Notes under the pieces: generated by a model | Told to the model about the DNA's origin: nothing | The model's input: only the letters and a program-made list of their open reading frames with translations | Databases searched by the model: none | Origin: an uncultured Methanolobus sp. | GTDB lineage: Archaea; Halobacteriota; Methanosarcinia; Methanosarcinales; Methanosarcinaceae | Direction of reading: 5' to 3' | DNA length: 64,000 nucleotides | NCBI RefSeq assembly: GCF_963665675.1 | Contig: NZ_OY762426.1 | Location: forward strand, 1,736,001 to 1,800,000 | Part shown: positions 58,418 through 64,000 of the stretch, in pieces | Layout: each line of letters opens with the position of its first letter | Position numbering within the stretch: the first letter of the stretch is position 1 | Program-made: the position numbers and the translations under genes

Positions 58418-58864
58418 GTGATATTAGAAGATGAATTAATCAAGATAAAAGAAAGCACAGTTGAAAAATTAAATGATGTTCTCTTACAAAAAATAGATGA
58501 GGCTATCATCGATGAATATCCAACAACAGGGATGCATCAATTCTATGCTGAATCATTTGAATACAAAGATTATGGATACAACATTGCAATTAACATGTTC
58601 TTCAATTTGGAAAAGTTTGGTGAAGTGTGTTGTTGTAAAGATTCATTGTTTTTGGGTGTAACTCCATGTCGGGATTCAGTAGTCCTTTGTGATGAAGCAA
58701 GAAAGTGGTCTAAGAATTATAATCTTCTTTGTTTTTCGCAGCATGTTGGAAAAAATAATGTCAATGATGTGATTCTGGATACTCATTCGAAAGTGAGGGA
58801 TCAAGTTGATTCTTTGTTAAAAAAGCAGAAATTGACTACCTATGAAATGCAGAGAGTACGGTGA
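58418..58864 (+). CDS. Protein of unknown function (148 residues)
   Basis: The protein is soluble, helical at both ends (ELIKIKESTVEKLNDVLLQ; ILDTHSKVRDQVDSLLKKQ), and has a cysteine-rich centre, GEVCCCKDSLFLG. I recognise no family. It starts 24 bases before its HEAT-repeat neighbour ends its own leader, that is, the next gene begins 24 bases after its stop, so the two may be one transcript. It is AT-rich (for example many TTT and AAA codons), unlike tpiA before it. Confidence 0.6.
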   Translation: MILEDELIKIKESTVEKLNDVLLQKIDEAIIDEYPTTGMHQFYAESFEYKDYGYNIAINMFFNLEKFGEVCCCKDSLFLGVTPCRDSVVLCDEARKWSKNYNLLCFSQHVGKNNVNDVILDTHSKVRDQVDSLLKKQKLTTYEMQRVR

Positions 58865-58888
58865 TACTTTCTTTTCTAGTGATATATT

Positions 58889-60106
58889 ATGCCAACTATT
58901 AATCAGTTAACTGATAAAGATGATATCATAAGCATTGTCCGCATACTTCACAGTTCAAACAATCCTAAAACTCAATTAAAATCTCTAAAAGCAATATCAT
59001 TATTAGCTAAAAAAGGAATTGTTGACTACACTGTTATTGATAAGATAAATGAAGTTTTATCTAATGGGAATAAAGATGTGTGCGTTCAGGCTGCATTTGC
59101 AATTGGGGATATGGCAGAAAAAGGTGCTTACAAAGAAGAATCTTTGCAACTATTAATTGCTTTATCATTTGGGCATGATTCAAATATTCGTTGGAGTACA
59201 ACATTTGCATTAAAAGCACTTATTAAATGTGGTATTTTTGCTGACGAAGCAATCAACTTATTTTCTGAAAAATTGCATGACAGGTATGATAAAGTAGTCT
59301 ATAATGCTGCATTTGCAATCGCTCATCTTGCAGAACAAGGAGTAGTAGATAAATCTACTATCTCTCCATTAGTTGCTTTGTTATCTGATAATAATGTTGT
59401 TTGTCGTAAAGCTGCTGCATATGCATTGAGAAACTTAGCATTAAGAGACATCTATGATTCTACTTCAGACTCAATTGAGCTAATGTCCTTAAAAAAGACG
59501 TTAAATGATTCGGATAGAAGTACAAGAATATATGCTTCAGAAGCCATAGAGGTATTGAAGAAGAAAGGTCTGATTGATTCTTCTGTGGTTCACAACTATC
59601 ATTATGGTGACAATATAGTGACTCAAATAACAGATTCTGTTGTTCAGAGATCCAATGTTGGAAATATGGATCATGAATCTATAAGTGATGACAAAAGCAA
59701 ATCTTACTATCAGGATTATTCAGTTTCATCCAAATCCAAGTCTTATTCTGCAATAGGGGATGTACGAGGTATGAATTATATCCACGTCTATAATTACCTT
59801 ATAAGCAAAGCAAAAGAAAAAAGTGTGGTCACATATGGTGAAATCGTGAGTGATCTTGGTGAATCTTTTAGTGCCAAAACAAGAACTGAATTAATTAGCC
59901 TGCTTGATCAGATTTCAAAACAAAATATTAAAAATGGTGAGCCTCTCCTAACTGCGCTTGTTGTTAGCAAAGCTCACAATATGCCTGGTAAAAGGTTCTT
60001 TACCGATTATATGAGCACATATAGGAACTTTACAGGAAATCCTGAAGGAAATGAAGCTCTAATGGCTTACAAACAAGAACTTGAGAGAATTTGGGATTAT
60101 TGGTAA
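58889..60106 (+). CDS. HEAT/ARM-repeat protein with C-terminal winged-helix-like domain
   Basis: This 405-residue protein is two-part. Residues about 10-225 are five to six degenerate HEAT/ARM units of about 40 residues (RWSTTFALKALIKCG, YNAAFAIAHLAEQGVV, RKAAAYALRNLA). A low-complexity linker contains TQITDSVVQRSNVG, a phrase I have seen as a linker in archaeal zinc-ribbon and hypothetical proteins. The C-terminal domain (about 300-405) reads KSVVTYGEIVSDLG, ELISLLDQIS, GEPLLTALVVSK and ELERIWDYW; it resembles a winged-helix fold of unclear family. The role is unknown. The repeated MITE-B follows 5 bases after its stop. Confidence 0.65.
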   Translation: MPTINQLTDKDDIISIVRILHSSNNPKTQLKSLKAISLLAKKGIVDYTVIDKINEVLSNGNKDVCVQAAFAIGDMAEKGAYKEESLQLLIALSFGHDSNIRWSTTFALKALIKCGIFADEAINLFSEKLHDRYDKVVYNAAFAIAHLAEQGVVDKSTISPLVALLSDNNVVCRKAAAYALRNLALRDIYDSTSDSIELMSLKKTLNDSDRSTRIYASEAIEVLKKKGLIDSSVVHNYHYGDNIVTQITDSVVQRSNVGNMDHESISDDKSKSYYQDYSVSSKSKSYSAIGDVRGMNYIHVYNYLISKAKEKSVVTYGEIVSDLGESFSAKTRTELISLLDQISKQNIKNGEPLLTALVVSKAHNMPGKRFFTDYMSTYRNFTGNPEGNEALMAYKQELERIWDYW

Positions 60107-60111
60107 AGCAT
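60104..60111. repeat. Target-site duplication, left copy (MITE-B)
   Basis: TAAAGCAT, overlapping the stop codon of the HEAT-repeat gene, is identical to 60523-60530. Confidence 0.85.
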
Positions 60112-60522
60112 TAGGGTCCTTTAGAACTGACACTCAAATAAAGGGAGTACATGCCTTATTTTTCATTGCAAATATGCTGTAAGTGCTCCCCCACAAAAAG
60201 TACATTTTTAAAGCTGCTTAATTTTCAAAATAAAGGCTATTTATATTTTAATTTGAAAATAAAGTATCAATTTCCCCTAAATTCATTCCATATTATAAGT
60301 TTTATAAGACCGTCTATTGATTGCGTTTTCATAAAAACAAAAAAGTATGGGAATAAAGGGCTATTAAACTGTTAATGCCATAATGATTCATTATTATAGT
60401 ACAATTTATTAAATAAACGGATTAGATGATGTACTTTAGTTAGGGGAGTTTAAATAAATACTAATATAAAGAAAATAAGGATTTTTATAACTGGAAATGA
60501 ATGTCATTTTGAAAGAGGCCTA
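60112..60522. mobile_element. 411-bp MITE-like element, copy B
   Basis: It has the same ends and the same length as copy A at 35723-36133, with TAGGGTCC at the left and GAAAGAGGCCTA at the right. It is bordered by its own 8-bp duplication TAAAGCAT. About 12 base differences separate it from copy A. It sits directly behind the HEAT-repeat gene and would not disrupt it. Confidence 0.9.
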
Positions 60523-60530
60523 TAAAGCAT
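60523..60530. repeat. Target-site duplication, right copy (MITE-B)
   Basis: TAAAGCAT, matching 60104-60111. The bases from here to the tyrA stop at 60641 hold nothing I recognise. Confidence 0.85.
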
Positions 60531-60640
60531 ATAATACTGATAACGAAAAACGATAAAGTCACATCATAAACGTGTCAGAATTTATCGTAGTTCAAGCACT
60601 TCTATCTCAGTTGGATGTATTAAGAACACTGTGGATGATT

Positions 60641-61963
60641 TTATCCACGGATACTACAACCAATCCCTGTCAGTTGTCTCTCAACTTTTCGATGCACCTT
60701 CTCAGCTTCAACATCACCCATTATCATTACACGGAATGTAACACTCAGTCGCTTAGTTCCCTCAACACCCTCATACCTGTCAATTATCTCAATTGAAACG
60801 ATGTCATCATTACAGGAAACAAGTTCCATAATAACATCAGCATCAGCGCCCTCTGGAATCAGCACCGAGATGTCTCTTAATTGATGCTCAAGGTTTTCGA
60901 GTTTCCACTCATGCAAATCCTCTTCATCCAAAAGACGGATGTTCTCTATTTTGAGAGGTACCATCCTACTGCCACATTCAATAACCACATCTCTTGGACT
61001 TACTTTCCTGACAATTCCTGTGTGCACTACACCTGAATAGATGTGCCTGACACCAATTTCCTGTCCAATGGAATCCAGCAGCCTGTCAAATTCGGCGATC
61101 TTTGAGTTTATGAGCTTGTCAGATCTACGAAGTGCAGATGCGGTGTCTCCGAAATGCACTGCTGCATCCTTCATTTTGTTTGTGAAGGCTTCAACATCCT
61201 TTTTTCTGACGATGGAGGACATCTCACTGCACTGTTGCATGAAGGCATCATGAACTTTGAGAACTTCCGGGTTTTCCATCTGGATGTATGCGTAGAGGTA
61301 TGGGTTCTGTCCGATTATCCTGCCAACGAAATCAAGCATGATGTCGTAGACCGGGCTCATGAACCTCCTTGATTCGTTCACGCTGAAATCAAGGGCATCA
61401 AAGGTCGTGCCGATGGTGATGTAGGCGAAGTGTGTCAGTCCCTGCACAACGGAAACGAACCTGTCGTGTTCTGCTGGAGTGATAACTTCGATGTGTGCTC
61501 CGTTGTCCTCAAAAAGTGAGCGCATAATTGGGAACCATTTATCGCATCGTCCTTCGATGGGTGTTAGAATGAAAATTTGTCCATGCAGACTTGGTATGGA
61601 TGGTCCGAACATGGGGTGGGTACCAAGTATCTCCACATCTTCGGGAGCATACTTCTTCATGGCTTCAGTGGGTCCGACCTTAAGTGATGTGAAATCCATA
61701 AGCAGGCTTTCACTCTTCATCTTAGGTGCAGTTTCACTGATAACCTTCTCGGTTATATTGATGGGTACTGTTACGATAACAATGTCGCTGGTGCTTATTG
61801 CAGCATCAAGGTCGCTGGCAAACTCAACTCCCATTCGTTCAGCAACTTCAACTTTCCCACTGCTGCCCCAGACAACAACCTCGTAACCGTGGTTCTTAAA
61901 AAAAGGAGTGAACCACTGTCCCATTTCACCGGTACCGCCTATGATTAGGACTTTCAAACTCAA
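60641..61963 (-). CDS. tyrA: Prephenate dehydrogenase with extra C-terminal domain
   Basis: TyrA oxidises prephenate for tyrosine synthesis. The 440-residue protein begins with the NAD motif VLIIGGTGEMGQWF, then DIVIVTVPINITEKV, LGTHPMFGPSI and the VVQGLTHFAYI helix. The dehydrogenase core ends near residue 285. A small-barrel-like segment follows (HTGIVRKVSPRDVVIECG), and the last 85 residues (DISVLIPEGADADVIMEL, IIDRYEGVEGTKRLSVTFRV, GIGCSIRG) resemble an FDX-ACB domain, the anticodon-binding fold of PheRS beta. That likeness is my reading and is not tested. Its ATG overlaps the aroE stop (ATGA). Confidence 0.88.
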   Translation of the reverse strand: MSLKVLIIGGTGEMGQWFTPFFKNHGYEVVVWGSSGKVEVAERMGVEFASDLDAAISTSDIVIVTVPINITEKVISETAPKMKSESLLMDFTSLKVGPTEAMKKYAPEDVEILGTHPMFGPSIPSLHGQIFILTPIEGRCDKWFPIMRSLFEDNGAHIEVITPAEHDRFVSVVQGLTHFAYITIGTTFDALDFSVNESRRFMSPVYDIMLDFVGRIIGQNPYLYAYIQMENPEVLKVHDAFMQQCSEMSSIVRKKDVEAFTNKMKDAAVHFGDTASALRRSDKLINSKIAEFDRLLDSIGQEIGVRHIYSGVVHTGIVRKVSPRDVVIECGSRMVPLKIENIRLLDEEDLHEWKLENLEHQLRDISVLIPEGADADVIMELVSCNDDIVSIEIIDRYEGVEGTKRLSVTFRVMIMGDVEAEKVHRKVERQLTGIGCSIRG

Positions 61964-62775
61964 AAGCCCTCCAGTACCGCTTTCTTCATAACTTCAATTG
62001 GTGGCTCAACACCAGTCCAAATCTTGAATGCCTCTGCACCCTGGTAGACCAGCATCATCTCACCGGTGACAACTTTAGCACCGGCTTTTTTTGCCTCTTT
62101 CAGAAGGGTGGTTTCCAGAGGGTTGTAAACAATATCAAATACCGTGAGATCAGGATGCATATCCTCTGCAGTTGCTATTGTTCCCTCGGTTTTTGGATGC
62201 ATTCCAAGGGTGGTGCAATTGATAAGAATATCACTATCTGCAATCAGTTGCTTCAAATTCTCAAGTCCGCAACCTTTTGCATTACCGACTGCCGACACAC
62301 CGGATGCAAGCTCGATAGCCTTTTCTTCGGTCCTGTTGGCTATGGTGATGTCCGCTCCGTCCTTTGCAAACTGGAATGCGATAGCCCTTGAAGCTCCTCC
62401 TGCACCTACTATCAGTACATTGGAGTCCTTTATCTTCACTCCTTTTTCCTCAAGGCTGCGCTTTGCTCCTAGTCCGTCGGTATTGTAGCCAATCATTCCG
62501 TCCTTGAAGTCAACGGTGTTCACTGCACCGATGCCTGCTGCAAGTGGATCAGCATCGACTATCTTTAATGCTTCCTGTTTCAGCGGAACTGTAAGATTAA
62601 CTCCGCCAAAACCCATGGCTTTAGCTCCAGGAAGTGCATCCTTCAGGTTTTCAGGGCTTACCCTGAAAGCATGGTATGTGCATTCCATGCCAAGTTCCCT
62701 GAAAGCTGCATTATGCATATCGGGTGATTTTGAATGAGCTATCGGGTCACCGAATACGCCGAAAACTGTGTTCAA
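61960..62775 (-). CDS. aroE: Shikimate dehydrogenase
   Basis: AroE reduces 3-dehydroshikimate to shikimate. The 271-residue protein has the substrate loop VFGDPIAHSKSPDMHNAAF, the catalytic lysine in NLTVPLKQEAL, the aspartate in YNTDGLGAKR, and the NADP loop VLIVGAGGASRAIAF with the NRTEEKA basic cluster. It overlaps both neighbours by ATGA, so the aromatic operon is tightly coupled. Confidence 0.95.
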   Translation of the reverse strand: MNTVFGVFGDPIAHSKSPDMHNAAFRELGMECTYHAFRVSPENLKDALPGAKAMGFGGVNLTVPLKQEALKIVDADPLAAGIGAVNTVDFKDGMIGYNTDGLGAKRSLEEKGVKIKDSNVLIVGAGGASRAIAFQFAKDGADITIANRTEEKAIELASGVSAVGNAKGCGLENLKQLIADSDILINCTTLGMHPKTEGTIATAEDMHPDLTVFDIVYNPLETTLLKEAKKAGAKVVTGEMMLVYQGAEAFKIWTGVEPPIEVMKKAVLEGF

Positions 62776-63476
62776 AAGAGAATCTCCAGAGCTGATTTAA
62801 GTTCGTGTATCTTGATCTGTCCCGGTGCAACAGCCTGTGCTATTGCTCCATATGTAAGGCGTGAACCGTAGCATGGTGCAACGATACGGCTGTGTTTGCC
62901 GATTTCACCCATTGCGATGGTACATACTGGTTTTTCCATATCAGCAGTCGCCTGAAGAACGTTCAGCACGTCCTGCTTTGATTTTGCCATAACAGCCAGT
63001 TTTGCAATATCAGCACCTGCTTCATGTGCATGATTGAGTATCTTTTTCATAATCTCTATGGAAGGTGTTCCGTCAAAATCATGGGCAGATACAATTACAG
63101 TCACTCCTGCTGCTTTTGCTGCTGCAATGACTTTGTTGCGCTGGTCTTCATCTGCGCTAAGCTCAATATCTACAGCTTCCACAAAAGGCATAATCTCAAC
63201 TAATAATTTGATCCTGTCATCTTCAGGACCTTCCCATTTACCACCGTCAGATTGTAATCTATTGGTTGCAATACAAGGGAGGTTGGTGTTCACTTTTATT
63301 CTTTCAATGGTCTTCTTAGCTTCTTCAAGGTCTGAAAAATTGAGGAGATCAAGCCTCAGCTCAAGAACATTTGCACCCAGCCAGTTTGCAGCTTTTGCAT
63401 TCTCTGCCGGGTCATCGTCTATCACTGAAACGATAGCGGGCTTTTCATCAAGGTCAAAGTTTCCTATCTTTACCAT
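62772..63476 (-). CDS. aroD: 3-dehydroquinate dehydratase, type I
   Basis: AroD removes water from dehydroquinate by a Schiff-base mechanism. The 234-residue protein has the VLELRLDLL strand with the conserved Glu-x-Arg, the catalytic histidine in IVSAHDFDGTP, and the Schiff-base lysine in ADIAKLAVMAKS. The ATG at 63476 is chosen because AGGAG lies 7 bases before it and the protein then starts VKIGNFDLDEKP, as in the family; the frame is open to 63533 and would overlap aroB'. Confidence 0.94.
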   Translation of the reverse strand: MVKIGNFDLDEKPAIVSVIDDDPAENAKAANWLGANVLELRLDLLNFSDLEEAKKTIERIKVNTNLPCIATNRLQSDGGKWEGPEDDRIKLLVEIMPFVEAVDIELSADEDQRNKVIAAAKAAGVTVIVSAHDFDGTPSIEIMKKILNHAHEAGADIAKLAVMAKSKQDVLNVLQATADMEKPVCTIAMGEIGKHSRIVAPCYGSRLTYGAIAQAVAPGQIKIHELKSALEILF

Positions 63477-63507
63477 TGAATCGCTCCTGGATATCTCTTC
63501 TTCACAT

Positions 63508-64000
63508 TTATTTCTCGATGATTGTCTCTTCAATCTTCATTCCGAAGTGACGACCAATATCTTCTGAGTGGACAAGTATCTCATCGCCAACCTTGACATC
63601 TGTTACAGCTATTGGTTCTTTGTCCTTTGTGACGAGTTTAATTGTCTCTGCATTCTGCAGAATGTTCTTGATTATCTTGCCGCTTAAGTCCGCTTCAACA
63701 AGAATGAGTGGCCTTCTCTCGATCTTGACCCGACCAACTACACCTGTTCTCTGCTTTCCGTCACTATCTACAATTGTTACTTCATCGCCTGCTTTTAGCT
63801 CGGAAAGGTAGCGTGTCTTCTCTCCTACCTTGATGTAAGCGTGAACTGCACCTGCGTTTACTCTGAATGGACGTGAAGCAACGTATGGACTTTCCTCGGA
63901 TTCGGAGTGCACAAGGAACATTCCGTTTGCCTGGGAACCCACAAGCATTCCCTCGCCTCTGACCATGAGGTTGCATGTGTCTACACAAACTCTGTCGCCC
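63508..64000 (-). CDS. aroB': 3-dehydroquinate synthase II (AroB'), C-terminal part
   Basis: This enzyme oxidatively deaminates the AroA' product to give dehydroquinate without heptulosonate phosphate. The visible 163 codons run to the window edge. They start in [20 protein letters not shown], the family signature, and continue with [15 protein letters not shown] and [13 protein letters not shown]. The 5' part is outside the window. It is the first visible gene of the aroB'-aroD-aroE-tyrA operon. Confidence 0.93.
   Translation of the reverse strand, partial: GDRVCVDTCNLMVRGEGMLVGSQANGMFLVHSESEESPYVASRPFRVNAGAVHAYIKVGEKTRYLSELKAGDEVTIVDSDGKQRTGVVGRVKIERRPLILVEADLSGKIIKNILQNAETIKLVTKDKEPIAVTDVKVGDEILVHSEDIGRHFGMKIEETIIEK

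Overview
The window comes from a methylotrophic-type methanogenic archaeon of the Methanosarcinales, probably the Methanolobus/Methanococcoides side of Methanosarcinaceae. The evidence is a F420-dependent methylene-H4MPT dehydrogenase (mtd), a Fae-Hps fusion, O-phosphoseryl-tRNA synthetase, archaeosine transglycosylase, archaeal aromatic-pathway enzymes (AroA', dehydroquinate synthase II), a PEF-CTERM surface protein, an archaeal rRNA operon, GGTGAT/GGAG ribosome sites and TATA/BRE promoters. The genus is inferred from gene content, not from an rRNA search.

Layout. 1-5155: phosphate uptake (pstS-pstC-pstA), divergent pyrC, a KaiC-like ATPase and a DUF1614 membrane protein. 5243-6951: aIF1A-rio1-KH operon for translation initiation and small-subunit maturation. 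7250-12610: rRNA operon in the order 16S, tRNA-Ala, 23S, tRNA-Cys, 5S, with long processing stems around 16S and 23S. 12744-16465: TrkA/TrkH potassium uptake and TgtA. 16870-23270: a PKD surface protein, then a four-gene operon (rhodanese, EgtD-like methyltransferase, SufS, SufE) that reads as an anaerobic ergothioneine (EanAB-type) pathway with its own persulfide supply, then a TIR-domain protein. 23591-26913: UbiA prenyltransferase, FAD-dependent prenyl reductase and radical SAM enzyme in one operon, a candidate lipid-quinoid (possibly methanophenazine) pathway. 27350-34613: coiled-coil protein, SerB, a histidine kinase, mtd, PAC2 and DUF473 proteins. 34656-39172: DUF169, a broken endonuclease V, SepRS, translin and UPF0147. 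39290-46517: p27-type zinc protein, Hef, GlyRS, AroA' and dUTPase. 46750-53263: two large PAS-containing histidine kinases flanking small membrane proteins, tRNA-Val and a nest of inverted-repeat elements. 53346-58212: endonuclease III, PanE-like reductase, Fae-Hps, small toxin-antitoxin-like genes and TpiA. 58418-60106: AT-rich accessory genes. 60641-64000: tyrA-aroE-aroD-aroB' operon.

The mobile and repeated DNA is the most unusual part. A 411-bp element with imperfect terminal inverted repeats is present twice, about 97% identical, each copy bracketed by its own 8-bp target duplication. One copy sits inside the endonuclease V gene, and removing it with one duplication restores the reading frame exactly. 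Three copies of a second, roughly 175-bp, hairpin-ended noncoding repeat lie between genes. Next to tRNA-Val a 184-bp element with perfect 18-bp inverted repeats lies at the edge of a 554-bp element with perfect 23-bp inverted repeats and six CTGTCAAA sites.
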